Shown: in pieces, positions 1-9,592 of the stretch
Numbering within the stretch: position 1 is the stretch's first letter
How the letters are laid out: each line of letters begins with the position of its first letter
Assembly: GCA_963791575.1 (NCBI GenBank)
Contig: CAWBSY010000017.1
Span: 1 to 64,000, forward strand
Source: JAOAPG01 sp963791575
Lineage (GTDB): Bacteria; Acidobacteriota; Terriglobia; Terriglobales; Acidobacteriaceae
Reading direction: 5' to 3'
DNA length: 64,000 nt
Position numbers and translations under genes: made by a program
Notes under the pieces: model-generated
What the model was told of the DNA's origin: nothing
Databases searched by the model: none
Seen by the model: the letters and a program-made list of their open reading frames with translations, nothing else

Positions 1-832
1 GATACAGAATGGCCGAGCGGAACCCTACTGCCCCATATTCGCGACCATAACAATTTATCTTTTGTGCACGGCGAAGAAATTCTGCTTGATCTCGAAATAA
101 ATGCCCGTCATGATTCAAATCTTGAACGTTAATTTCAAATCCGCGGTTGCGGATGGAGTCCAAATAGCTGGACGGCACCTCATATCTGCGCTCCGGAACA
201 ACCTGGAAGGACGCCTTGATTCCAAATTCGTCATTCACATCCATCAGGGTTGGGCAGAAATCTCTGCCGGCTTTCGTCTCGACATCATGAGTCATCACCG
301 CGCAGCTTGAGGCGCGATTGGGCCAAAACCAAATAAACGGAATCTCTCGTAGCCCTTGCGATTTGAGTGAGAGCAGTAGTAATTGTTGAAAAATGCGTTC
401 CACGGTCCGGTCCACAGGCCAATGCGGAAATTGCAATTCCTGCCAGTCATTCAGCCGCACCTTTTGCAGATACTTGCGAATCTCAACCGGTAAAATGGGC
501 CGAATAAAGTAATACAATCCCGCAATTGTCGACTGCATCGCCGAATTGTCGTTTCGAGATACGGTTGTGTAGACCTCATGTCGAAGGCTGTCGACAACTT
601 GGTTCACATCAAAGGGAAGGTATGTTGTTCCTCGTTCAATAGCCATATCATTTAACGCATCGAAAATCCCGTTATCGGGGACGGGCGATGGAACGCGATC
701 ACAATATTTTCCATAGCAAATGACGTTCTTGCCGAAACTGAAATATCCATTGCCAACGGAGGGCATTCCCTTTAAAGCGAGCGGGATGTAACGCTCAGGA
801 CATCGAAAGTACTGAGCAAGAGATTGGTTCAT
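1..832 (-). CDS. polysaccharide deacetylase-like protein, C-terminal part outside window
   Basis: An open minus-strand frame runs from an ATG at 832 to the window edge (277 codons visible, no stop). The start is supported by a GGGAG ribosome-binding site 8 bases upstream and an in-frame stop before it. The translated product begins MNQSLAQYF and contains THDVE and LNHDGHLF, which match the metal-binding Asp and His-x-x-His regions of the NodB/polysaccharide deacetylase fold in a variant form. Such proteins deacetylate polymer or lipid-linked N-acetyl sugars and are common in exopolysaccharide loci. It is the last visible gene of the minus-strand block. The long N-terminal region (about 180 residues) before the deacetylase motifs is not assigned. 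Confidence 0.7.
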   Translation of the reverse strand, partial: MNQSLAQYFRCPERYIPLALKGMPSVGNGYFSFGKNVICYGKYCDRVPSPVPDNGIFDALNDMAIERGTTYLPFDVNQVVDSLRHEVYTTVSRNDNSAMQSTIAGLYYFIRPILPVEIRKYLQKVRLNDWQELQFPHWPVDRTVERIFQQLLLLSLKSQGLREIPFIWFWPNRASSCAVMTHDVETKAGRDFCPTLMDVNDEFGIKASFQVVPERRYEVPSSYLDSIRNRGFEINVQDLNHDGHLFRDQAEFLRRAQKINCYGREYGAVGFRSAILY

Positions 833-1065
833 TAACGGGGCTCCCAAAGGGGGGAACTGTTTACCTCACGATGGCAAACAGGGCTCGTCAAAAAATTCAC
901 TCCTGGGCCGATAGCTCCTGAATTCGAGCTTCTGCTCGGCGGGGCAACGCCTGACGAAGCGGCTTGTTCGGCCATTTTCCATCGGACGTTAGTCGATTGC
1001 AGCCTCGCAAACCTTCTTAACAGCGTAAAGAACGATACAGTATTGGAAGAATACTTCGAGCTGAG

Positions 1066-1326
1066 TCAATCGCTACCGGGGCATGCTGAAGATGGCGCTC
1101 CGGAATATCTGCGAACAAATACACCTCGAACTGGACCGCTGATCGTTCCGGTAGAAGGAGCGGATGTGTATTGCGCATGAATTATGATCGGCGACGTGCC
1201 GCCCTGAAAAGCCGTGTCCGGTAGATCTACCTGCGGAAGGACCTGAATTAAAACTACGAGAAGAAGCAGCCAAACTAACAAAAATACGTTCGGCCACTCC
1301 ATTGTCCATTTTTTCATGATTGCCAA
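1066..1326 (-). CDS. small single-TM hypothetical protein
   Basis: An 86-residue frame. It has one strongly hydrophobic segment at about residues 13-30 (VFLLVWLLLLVVLIQVLP) followed by a polar tail with VDLPDTAFQ. Short proteins with a Leu-rich helix and a VDLPDTAF-like tail recur in Acidobacteria as conserved hypotheticals (recalled, not searched). Start could be the first Met or the Met at codon 4. It lies between a glycosyltransferase gene and the deacetylase-like gene, and a different open frame on the plus strand overlaps its 3' half. No function can be given. Confidence 0.45.
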   Translation of the reverse strand: MAIMKKWTMEWPNVFLLVWLLLLVVLIQVLPQVDLPDTAFQGGTSPIIIHAQYTSAPSTGTISGPVRGVFVRRYSGAPSSACPGSD

Positions 1327-1382
1327 TAAACTAGAGGCGGATGATGCGGAGTCAAGCTCCTAAATTGTCACTCAAAGCAAAG

Positions 1383-2576
1383 CTAGGAATTCTTGCGAAC
1401 ACCCGCGCCATTGGGTATCAATTGGCTCACAATGTCCAGATACTTATCCTTGTTATTCTCCCAATCGTAACCATTCACAAATTCTGATGCATTGCGGGCT
1501 AGAGTACTACGCAACTTTTCGTCCCGTATCATTGCGAGCATCGCGTCGGCCAGCCCTCTTTCGTCGCCTGCCGGAAAAAATCGCACCACCGAATCGTTGA
1601 AGTAATACCTATCAATCTTCGTATTTGAAACAAGTACCGGTATCCCCATTGCCATAAATTCCAGAATTTTAGTGCTGAAGGCCTCATCTCCAAAAGAGTC
1701 GTTTCGCTTGGGGACGATGCCAAGGTCAGCATTTTCCATCAATCCTGCTATCTCCTCGATCTTGCGAGAACCTTCCAGTTTCACTCTTCCATTAAGTCCG
1801 AGTTCTTTCGCTAACAACCCCAGTGACTCCTGTGCAGGGCCCACGCCGTAAATGTAGAAATCAGCAGTAGGTTCCAGATCTTTAATGTGAGCGAATGAAC
1901 GGATCGCAATATCCAGACCCTGATGCCAGTTCAGCGTACCTGGATAGATCATGACGAATCGGTCATCTTTCCGGGTTCGTCCCCGTTGGTGAAACATCGA
2001 ACGATCCGGAAAATTCAATATTGCCGCACATTTACTGCTCGGGACTGATCGCGCCATTACTTTGTCCTGCCATATATGGTTAGCGACGATCACGTAATCG
2101 GCGAAGGCTCCGGAAAGCCGTTCAATTTTCAGCAGGAGCTTGAAAATGGTGGATGTTTCACTGGCGTTGAATTTGCTGCCATACAACTCCGGGAGGACAT
2201 CATGAATGTCCAGAATAATTTTGGCTCCCCGCAATTTCGGAAACCATGCTGCAAACACCATGAAGTCCGGGACGGAGTGAACATGCACCAGGTCATAATG
2301 TGACTTGAGTTCCCTGCGTATTACAAACACCATTGCACGAAAGAAAAAAGCCAGAATTCTGAACAGATAGGAAAATTTTCCTTTTTCATCGTGAGTCCGG
2401 CCCTGCACGCGGTATACATTCACCCCATTGATGACCTCGGGTGCGGTTCGGTCTCCACGCGAAAGAGCAACTACGTCCACGTGGTCGCCGCGTTGTGCCA
2501 GGGTTTCCGCATAGCGTATGACTCGGCCGTCGGCCTCATACACCGAATAGGAAATCATGCAAATGTTCATGCTCAT
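1383..2576 (-). CDS. family 4 glycosyltransferase
   Basis: A 397-residue GT-B fold glycosyltransferase. The N-terminal half has the usual Rossmann start (NICMISYSVYEADGR) with HVHSVPD and DIHDVLPE. The C-terminal half has GTLNWHQGLDIAI, an YGVGPAQE loop, and the donor-binding E-x7-E type region FSTKILEFMAMGIPVL. It should transfer a sugar from an activated donor to the growing lipid-linked repeat unit on the cytoplasmic face of the membrane. Two Met residues lie close together at the start; the first is used here. It follows the FemAB-like gene after a 69-base gap in the same direction. Donor sugar cannot be read from sequence. Confidence 0.85.
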   Translation of the reverse strand: MSMNICMISYSVYEADGRVIRYAETLAQRGDHVDVVALSRGDRTAPEVINGVNVYRVQGRTHDEKGKFSYLFRILAFFFRAMVFVIRRELKSHYDLVHVHSVPDFMVFAAWFPKLRGAKIILDIHDVLPELYGSKFNASETSTIFKLLLKIERLSGAFADYVIVANHIWQDKVMARSVPSSKCAAILNFPDRSMFHQRGRTRKDDRFVMIYPGTLNWHQGLDIAIRSFAHIKDLEPTADFYIYGVGPAQESLGLLAKELGLNGRVKLEGSRKIEEIAGLMENADLGIVPKRNDSFGDEAFSTKILEFMAMGIPVLVSNTKIDRYYFNDSVVRFFPAGDERGLADAMLAMIRDEKLRSTLARNASEFVNGYDWENNKDKYLDIVSQLIPNGAGVRKNS

Positions 2577-2645
2577 CTGATCTTGTTAAGATGCTCTTGC
2601 ATTAGCAAATTACGCCCTATAAGGGGCTATCTTTCGATACGGAAA

Positions 2646-3683
2646 TTAACCGATGTGGCGATACAAAAGCCTTCCGACCGCCGTCAATGACATGTCAGGT
2701 GCAATCAAAACCAATTGCTTTGCGAGGCTTTGTTTCCACGTGCTCTGGCGGACGTGGAGCCGATTGGGATAACGCCAGTAGCTCAAAATGGACCGCGCCG
2801 CTCCCCAATGCTCCTTAAAAGCAACTAATCCCTCATTGTTCATGTCCGACCTTCCCATATCCAATTTCTCAAATCCGCTTTCCTGCGCTTGCTGAATGGT
2901 TCGCCAAAACAGGAAGGGCGTGCCTCCCAAATTGTTGAACTTTGCGTCGCTGCACCCGTACTTATAGGTGACGGTATCTTTATAGGAAATGGTGAGAATG
3001 CTGGCAACGGGAACATCGCCCTTGAAAGCAACGCGAATTTTCAGCATTTCACCAAATGAAGCGATAAGCCCGCGGAACCAATCCATCGGTTGCGGCGGCA
3101 AGAACTGGCGCCGGCGAGTCATGACCAGCAACTTATAAAATTGTTCTAATAGTGCGTCTGAGTTTCCTTCCGCGTACCGCAATAGCTCTCGTTCGGCGCG
3201 GCGCACTTTCCGCTGCACACAATCTTTGTGAAAGCTTCGAAACAGTTCCTCTGCTCTCCTTCGTATATCCAGAACGTGAAAATAATATGTATCGCTCTTC
3301 CCCAACCCAACATGAATACCGGGATGCAAGCTGGCTGGCCTGATTTCTATGTACTTCCATTTGTCTTCGTCAACATTGCGTTTCATGTGCAGCACCAGCG
3401 AATCCAGCTCTTCCGGACTATCGACAAGTGCGTCACAATGATCCGAAAATGGTACGGACACCAAACGCGGTCCCGTCAGCCAACTTTTCACGCGGCAATA
3501 GATAAGTCCATTAGTCAGCTCTTGTGTCGGAGAAGAAGTGGAAATCGCCACCGGCTCATATCCATAAACCTGCTGCAATGCCGCAAGCCAGTTCGGACTG
3601 TGAAATACAGAACCGTGTCCATGCCTTTTCACCAGTCTTTCCCAGCGCGGATCGCGAATTGGATCAAGCTCGTATATTTCCAT
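2646..3683 (-). CDS. FemAB-like GNAT acyltransferase of EPS loci
   Basis: A 345-residue protein. The start MEIYELDPIRDPRWE and the region GSVFHSPNWLAALQQVYGYEP are typical of the FemAB-related proteins that accompany XrtA/PEP-CTERM exopolysaccharide loci. The C-terminal half (about residues 180-330) carries NNLGGTPFLFWRTIQQA, LDMGRSDMNNEGLVAFKEHWGA and is the GNAT-like acyl-transfer domain. Relatives add aminoacyl or other acyl groups to cell-wall or polymer substrates. Here it may decorate the polysaccharide; no direct evidence of the donor. It is intact and collinear with the glycosyltransferases on both sides. Confidence 0.75.
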   Translation of the reverse strand: MEIYELDPIRDPRWERLVKRHGHGSVFHSPNWLAALQQVYGYEPVAISTSSPTQELTNGLIYCRVKSWLTGPRLVSVPFSDHCDALVDSPEELDSLVLHMKRNVDEDKWKYIEIRPASLHPGIHVGLGKSDTYYFHVLDIRRRAEELFRSFHKDCVQRKVRRAERELLRYAEGNSDALLEQFYKLLVMTRRRQFLPPQPMDWFRGLIASFGEMLKIRVAFKGDVPVASILTISYKDTVTYKYGCSDAKFNNLGGTPFLFWRTIQQAQESGFEKLDMGRSDMNNEGLVAFKEHWGAARSILSYWRYPNRLHVRQSTWKQSLAKQLVLIAPDMSLTAVGRLLYRHIG

Positions 3684-3723
3684 CAGTTGCTGGCCAGTCT
3701 TGCACTACGCCACATCACTAGCC

Positions 3724-4967
3724 TTAATCGTAAGCTGATCCCGCCTCGGTCAGGCACGAATTAGATTCAAATGCGTCGTTATCTTTCCCTTTTTTGTCCA
3801 GGATTTCGCGATAAACTTCAAGCAGCCTGACACCTGCAGCAGCCCAGGTGATTTTCGGCGCAACTCTCAAACACGTCGCCCGCAATTTCGCTAACAACAA
3901 ACGATCTGCATGCAATTGCGTGATGTGTCTTGTAAGTGCTGTTACATCCCCTGCTCCGTGTACAAGTGCATTCTCCATGTGCTTGCAGATATCCGTGCAA
4001 GCGCTCGACACGAGCGGAACACATCCGCTGCCGATGGCTTCCACACAAACCAAACCAAAGCCTTCTTCAATACTCGGAAGGACAAGTATGTCACTGTTAC
4101 GCATCAACTCTGGAATATCATTTCGATGACCGAGCACACGAACACTCGGATGCGACAACATCGATGAAAGCTTTTCAGCGTACGCAGGCAACATGCCTCC
4201 GGCGATTAGAAACATGCCATTTTTATGCGCCGGAGATTTCAGCCATGCCTCAAGGGCGAAGTGGACTCCCTTCCTCACCGCCGCATCTCCGGCAAATAGC
4301 ATCGTCAGCCCACGCTGGGGGTCTGCTTCTCGACCTTCATCTGGATAGCAAGCCTTTTCGTCGAAGCCGTATTGGTGCTTCATTAATTTCTCGCGCTTGA
4401 AACCATAATCGAGAAAGGTCTGAATACTGAATTCGGAGGCACACAGCAAATAGTCCGCGAGCTGATATTCTTCTTCTTCCTTGTGCAGAACATCGACCTT
4501 ATACGCATATTCGTTATTAGGCGGTAAAGTTACTCCAAGTCGTTTCGATTCTCGCTGAACGGTTTCGTAGGCAAAGCGCGTGTGAGCGTTGGGTCTCTCC
4601 AACACCGTTATAATTCCCAATCTCTTGGCCACCTTTAACGTTTGCAATGCTGCCGTCGGCCACGTATGAATGATGTCTATTTCCCCCACAAGCCTTTCGA
4701 TTCGCCGAGACACAATGTAATCATGCAATGCAAGAGCCCGCATCGTTCCAAGAAGCTTGTAAGGAATACGAACTTTCCCCGAGCCAATGTAGGGCGAACC
4801 TCAACCGTTTTCGGCAAGCCCTTTTCAATCGCTCCCGGAAAAGCCAAAACATCAGCACCTGCCGCAGCGAGACCACATACTTGCTGCCATGCCGTATAGC
4901 AAATTCTTCCTGCCCCGATTTTGTGCGGGAAGCTGTATAAAACCCGGATTGGTTGTTTGGACGGCAT
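3724..4967 (-). CDS. family 4 glycosyltransferase, one frameshift
   Basis: Two overlapping frames form one GT4 protein of about 414 residues. The first runs from ATG 4967 (MPSKQPIRVLYSFPHKIGAG); the second continues as RIPYKLLGTMRALALHDY. The switch lies in a GGGGAAA run at about 4774-4780, where one extra base would give ARGKVRIPYKLLG without a break. The C-terminal half has LFAGDAAVRKGVHFALEAW and the donor-site region EEGFGLVCVEAIGSGCVPLV. It probably adds one sugar of the repeat unit. The frame is clean on both sides of the single indel, so a base-calling error is more likely than inactivation. Confidence 0.8.
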
Positions 4968-4984
4968 GAAAGTTTATTGCGAGG

Positions 4985-5763
4985 TTAAACGCTGACTGGC
5001 TCCAAACGATCTCTCACGCTTGCAGTCGTGCTCTTTAAGACTTCGGCCACCGTCATCATGCGCGAGCCTCGGCTTGCCGCGAAAGACACAGCAGCTTCAA
5101 ATAGCGCAGGTGTGCATCCAAAGCGAGAAGGACTCTGACGAACATCATGCGTATAAAAAATCAGCCAGCTTCTTTGCTTCTCGTTCTGCAAGATCAATTT
5201 TTGTACTCTTTCAAACTGATCAATATCGCCGTAAAGGTTATTCGCTCGCAACAGATTCAAATCCACTTCTGGCCCGTTCAAACCGCCAGTAGTTCCGCGG
5301 CAGCTCGCCATCTCTTGTCCTAAGGATGTTTTTGCCGCTAGTGTGACGTCTCCATACGGATAGGCAAAGTTTGCTGGGTCCATGTCGCCGTTAATTTTAC
5401 GAAGCTCATTCCGGCCTTTTCGCGCATCCTCCAGGAAAGTGAATAACGGAACTTTGCGGCTCGAAAGGTGACGAAAGTATGGCTCGCCAATTCATGTCCG
5501 TCTTTCACCAGAGAATGCAAATCATCTAACCTGAATTGTTCCCCAAGATCATTCGATGTATTCATCAGCCCTAATGAGACGTAGTAGGTTCCTCTCGCTC
5601 CGAAGTTCTTCAGAATTTCACCGCCGGCTGTATAAGCGCTGCGGGGAAAATCATCAAAGCCAAATGAAACGATTGGCCCATTCTCCCCTATGCGCATCAA
5701 CCGAGAATGCATAGAGCACAATACTCGACGTCGAATGTCCCCCAGCTGAGAACGCAAACTCAT
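4985..5763 (-). CDS. polysaccharide deacetylase (NodB-type), one frameshift
   Basis: The start MSLRSQLGDI at 5763 lies one base after the stop of the FkbH-like gene, better than the upstream Met at 5829, which overlaps it. The first part has SFGFDDFPRSAY (the Asp-Asp motif) and HELASHTF (metal-binding His). The frame then shifts near 5472/5473 and continues as HLSSRKVPLF, then FAYPYGDV, a standard C-terminal deacetylase motif. One missing base in TTC-GT would join SHTF-S-HLSS perfectly. It is expected to remove acetyl groups from N-acetylated sugars of the exopolysaccharide, and fits the deacetylase member of XrtA-type EPS loci. The final length is about 260 residues. Confidence 0.8.
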
Positions 5764-5764
5764 T

Positions 5765-7585
5765 TCACGCAAAGACCGGAGGGTTCTTGTTAAGGCTAAT
5801 GTGGATGATTCCGTCGTCAGGAATTTCACGCTCTCGTGGAAAGAAAAGTAATGACACGCCGTCTTCTATTCCCGATTCGTGTAATCCGAGATCGTTGAAC
5901 ACCCGGCCAGAAGGCGCATTTCTGGAGGTCTTTCTATAGTTTGCGTGAAAGTCCTTCCCGCATTCAGTTATATATTTTCGAATGATGTAGGCCAGAAATG
6001 CGTGCTCCACTCGTTTCGATTGAATACGGCAACTGAACATCAAATCGGTCATTCGTGGCTCGCGCTTATCCACAATACAAAATCCAACCGTGCCATAGCT
6101 ACCAAACCGATCTTCGCACTCAATCACGTATGTGTCGAGATATGCCGTTTGCAGAATCTTTCTCAGCACATCCCGGTCATAGCGATTTCCCGAAAAGTTC
6201 ATTTGATTCGTGCGCTGTGTCAGCTCGTGTACCCGCTCAATATTCGCTTCCGTCATCGCTTGCAAATTCAGCCGGATGTCGCAGTGCTTCAAAAATGCCA
6301 TGTAGTCATCGCCGAAGTTTTGCGCCAAATCCTGACGTTTGTTTTCCACCTGATACATCTTCCGTCGTTCCCTGCTTTCATTCGTTACTGGAACCTGACA
6401 TTCATTCATTTCAGAAATTGTTAAATATTTTTCCGCACTTAAAACGCGTAGGTCCGGATGCACAGCCTGCACCTGTTCTAATTCGAACTTGGAGTCGTCC
6501 ACAAAAAGCAAAGTATCGATGCCGATGTTTAACTGCACTGCTATCGCCCGGATAGCTTCACTCTTGGGTTGCCATGAAATTTGCGGACACAGAAAATATT
6601 CGTCGATCCCAAAATTCTTCAGCGCCTGCAAAGCTTCCTCGGCATTATTCTTGCTTGCGATGGAATGAAGAATACCTCGGTCGTCCAGCCTGCGGATAAC
6701 ATCAATAATTTCAGGCTTCAATTTCAGTTTTGCTATTCCGTCCTCGACCAGAGTGCCGTCCCACATTGTGTTATCAAGATCCCATACCACGCACTTAATC
6801 TTCTTCGCCTTCTCGGGCTTTTCAGTTTTTCCAGCTTTTTTCGAAATCTCCCGGACAAACTCCATCAATCCAAAATAGAGAGTAGTTTCACCGCCTTCGT
6901 CGTTTGGAATAATTTCAATATTAAAAGGCGATTGCACATCGAGAACGCCACGGATTTCTTCCATTGATATTCGTGTTCGATGAAACCCCGGCATAACTTC
7001 AATTAGCCTCTGGAATGGAATACGAACATTCTCGTCAACCGCGCGCATCGTCAACGAAAGCCGGACAGCATGAGCGCTGGGATTGTAGCACTCCAGCAAG
7101 AATGAAGTCGGCATCTCACCATCGCCCGGCTTCTGTGTCATTCTTTTCTTAAAACTGTAACGTTTGCCGCTAAGCGTTCGTTTGATCTTCGAAGGCAGAG
7201 CTATCTGATATAGCACACTCCCAATGCGACGATCCCTGTTCTCAATCTGTTGCGCTTTCTCGGAAGAAAACAACCGAACCGAACCAGGCGACCACAGCTT
7301 TCCCCAGCGTTTGAAACGAATTTTCAACAAATAGGAACTGAACGCTGCCGAGGTTTCCACGCGGACCATTCCGTCCACAAACCTTCGGCACCTGCCATCT
7401 TCTCGTGGACTATACAAATCGCAACTGGTGTAGCAGGTTGGCCAGACACATTCCGTGCAGTGCTCGCTCCAGGGAAGAACCGTGCGGGCCACAACTCCGC
7501 CCTTTAGTTCCTCCAACGCAGATATCACGTCGGCTGGAAGCTGCGCGCCCGATTCAACTTTATGATTTACTTCTGTCTCGTACAT
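5765..7585 (-). CDS. FkbH-like HAD-IIIC protein with N-terminal Cys cluster
   Basis: A 606-residue protein. Residues about 264-400 are the HAD/FkbH domain with the catalytic WDLDNT motif (Asp269, Asp271) and DDSKFELEQV. The C-terminal part (about 410-590) is the GNAT-like half usual in FkbH proteins (RTNQMNFSG, MTDLMFSCRI). In polyketide pathways FkbH loads a glyceryl unit onto an acyl carrier protein. Residues 43-66 hold five Cys spaced CTEC-VWPTC-YTSC and DGRC, which could bind a metal; this is outside the classical domain. Residues about 70-240 form an unassigned, probably beta-rich region. It lies between asparagine synthase and a deacetylase, so a role in polymer substituents is likely. 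No nearby free ACP is seen. Confidence 0.8.
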   Translation of the reverse strand: MYETEVNHKVESGAQLPADVISALEELKGGVVARTVLPWSEHCTECVWPTCYTSCDLYSPREDGRCRRFVDGMVRVETSAAFSSYLLKIRFKRWGKLWSPGSVRLFSSEKAQQIENRDRRIGSVLYQIALPSKIKRTLSGKRYSFKKRMTQKPGDGEMPTSFLLECYNPSAHAVRLSLTMRAVDENVRIPFQRLIEVMPGFHRTRISMEEIRGVLDVQSPFNIEIIPNDEGGETTLYFGLMEFVREISKKAGKTEKPEKAKKIKCVVWDLDNTMWDGTLVEDGIAKLKLKPEIIDVIRRLDDRGILHSIASKNNAEEALQALKNFGIDEYFLCPQISWQPKSEAIRAIAVQLNIGIDTLLFVDDSKFELEQVQAVHPDLRVLSAEKYLTISEMNECQVPVTNESRERRKMYQVENKRQDLAQNFGDDYMAFLKHCDIRLNLQAMTEANIERVHELTQRTNQMNFSGNRYDRDVLRKILQTAYLDTYVIECEDRFGSYGTVGFCIVDKREPRMTDLMFSCRIQSKRVEHAFLAYIIRKYITECGKDFHANYRKTSRNAPSGRVFNDLGLHESGIEDGVSLLFFPREREIPDDGIIHISLNKNPPVFA

Positions 7586-7631
7586 TAACCGATTTGACCC
7601 AACTGTCTTTGCAAGAACATCTCACAACATC

Positions 7632-9566
7632 CTAATTTGCTGCGACGGATAGGACAGGATCGCTGGCCTCGTCGGGATTCACTGTCTCATTTTTCAGGAA
7701 TGCACGATGCCACAACTCGAGCGCAGCCAAAGACAGCAATTCCTTCGAATGGCCACCCTGTTGAGAATCCTTTGCCACTAGCTTCTCGATTGCCGCTTTC
7801 TTGAAATACCCGCGCGATAACGTCTCCCGGTCGAGCAGAATATCTTGTAGCCAATCCTTTAACTCAGTTCTCAGCCACAACTCGTAAGGAACAGGAAAAC
7901 CGGCTTTTTTACGCTGAAGAATTTCTTTGGGCAAGCGGTTTTGCAAAGCAGTCTTGACGATATATTTCGTTGTGAGCCCGCGAACTTTGAAATTCTCGGG
8001 TAAGCCCGCCGCAAATTCCAGCAGCTTGTGATCCAGCAATGGAACTCGAAGTTCAATGGAGTTTGCCATCGTCATCTTGTCGGCTTTCAGCAATAAGTCG
8101 TCAGGCAGCGAAGTCTTGGTGTCGACATACAACATCCTGTTCACTTTGCTCTTCGCGACTTCCTTGCCCAAATATCTTTTTACAGAAGCAGCTGAAAACT
8201 CGTGATCCACGTGCTCCGAAAAATCTTTCGAATACAATTCATTGGCGTGAGTGCTGAAATAGCTGAATGGACTGGAGGTTCTGCTGTAGTAGTAATCCTC
8301 GAACGGAAGTTGGAATAAAGGACCGTATTTGCTAAGACGTTTCAAACCGAGCGCACGATTCATCAGCGAAAGACTGGACGAGAACGCGCCATTGAGCGGG
8401 CCCAAAACACTCTTCAATCTCTCCAACCAAAGCACACCGCGGTAGGTTTGATATCCGGCAAATGCCTCATCTCCGCCTTCACCTGAGATCAAGACCTTTA
8501 CGAACTCTTTCGCCAGCCGCGAGACATAATACAACGCCACTGCTTGTGGCTCGCAAACCGGTTCCTCCATGTACCATGCGAACTTCGGCAGGAAATCTGC
8601 GAATTCTTGCGAAGTAATCGTCATCTCATGGTGAATGGCTCCATATCTCTCGGCGGCAAGTTTTGCGTAAGGCCTTTCGTCAGCCAATCCGGGAGAGGAG
8701 AAACCAAGCGTAAAGCTGTTCAGTGCATGAGGCGTCTTCCCCACGGCGAAACCCAGCATCGCTGTAGAGTCAACGCCGCCGCTAAGAAGAAATCCCACAG
8801 GCACATCGCTGATCATGTGTAACTGAACTGATTCTTCCAGCAGGTTCAGCAGCTCTTTTTCTGCTGCTTCGAAGCTTTGCGCCTTGGAAGAAAACTGCAG
8901 ATCCCAATATTGTTTTACTTGCGCTTTGCCGTTCTTAACCGTCATCGAGTGTCCGGGCGCAAGTTTTGAAATATTGCGGAACAGGGTTTCTTCACCCGGC
9001 ACGTAATAAAAAGTCAGGAAACGGTCAATCATTCCGGGAACAACTTCCGGCTTCACCGCTGGATCCGCAAGAATCGCTTTAATTTCTGACCCGAAGACAA
9101 GTGACTTGTCACTTAACCAGTAATAAAGAGGTTTGATGCCGACCCGGTCCCTGGCCAAAAACAAAGTCTGTTGCCGGTCATCCCAAATTGCAAAAGCAAA
9201 CATTCCGCGCAGCTTCTCAACGCAGCTCTCGCCGAATTCTTCATAGAGATGGACAATTACTTCCGTGTCTGTTTGGGTCTTAAAAATGTGCCCTTTTGCC
9301 CGGAGTTGTTCTCTGAGTTCCTGGTAGTTGTAAATTTCTCCGTTGAATACAATCCATACCGAACCGTCTTCGTTGGAAATAGGCTGGTGACCAGTGTTTA
9401 AGTCAATAATGGAAAGACGGCGGAAGCCAAATCCGACCGGACCGGAAGCATAATATCCTTCATCGTCTGGACCTCGATGATGAATAGAATTCGCCATACT
9501 CTTCAAAAGCGCAGGCGAAACATTCTCTTCCCGGTTAAAATTCAGTTTTCCGCAAATACCACACAC
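7632..9566 (-). CDS. asnB: asparagine synthase-type amidotransferase
   Basis: A 644-residue class II glutamine amidotransferase. The mature N-terminal nucleophile Cys2 is in MCGICG, with RGPDDEG at 32-38 and NGEIYNYQELR at 75-85. The synthetase domain has the ATP-binding SGGVDST loop at 262-268 and GEGGDEAFAGY. Family members use glutamine ammonia to amidate a carboxylate. Homologues in O-antigen and exopolysaccharide loci are thought to amidate uronic acids, and XrtA-type EPS loci regularly carry one. With a uronic-acid pathway predicted here (55585..56944), amidation of a sugar acid is a reasonable inference. The gene is complete and unbroken. Confidence 0.88.
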   Translation of the reverse strand: MCGICGKLNFNREENVSPALLKSMANSIHHRGPDDEGYYASGPVGFGFRRLSIIDLNTGHQPISNEDGSVWIVFNGEIYNYQELREQLRAKGHIFKTQTDTEVIVHLYEEFGESCVEKLRGMFAFAIWDDRQQTLFLARDRVGIKPLYYWLSDKSLVFGSEIKAILADPAVKPEVVPGMIDRFLTFYYVPGEETLFRNISKLAPGHSMTVKNGKAQVKQYWDLQFSSKAQSFEAAEKELLNLLEESVQLHMISDVPVGFLLSGGVDSTAMLGFAVGKTPHALNSFTLGFSSPGLADERPYAKLAAERYGAIHHEMTITSQEFADFLPKFAWYMEEPVCEPQAVALYYVSRLAKEFVKVLISGEGGDEAFAGYQTYRGVLWLERLKSVLGPLNGAFSSSLSLMNRALGLKRLSKYGPLFQLPFEDYYYSRTSSPFSYFSTHANELYSKDFSEHVDHEFSAASVKRYLGKEVAKSKVNRMLYVDTKTSLPDDLLLKADKMTMANSIELRVPLLDHKLLEFAAGLPENFKVRGLTTKYIVKTALQNRLPKEILQRKKAGFPVPYELWLRTELKDWLQDILLDRETLSRGYFKKAAIEKLVAKDSQQGGHSKELLSLAALELWHRAFLKNETVNPDEASDPVLSVAAN

Positions 9567-9592
9567 AAAAAGCCTCCCTTAACAATTTCCTA

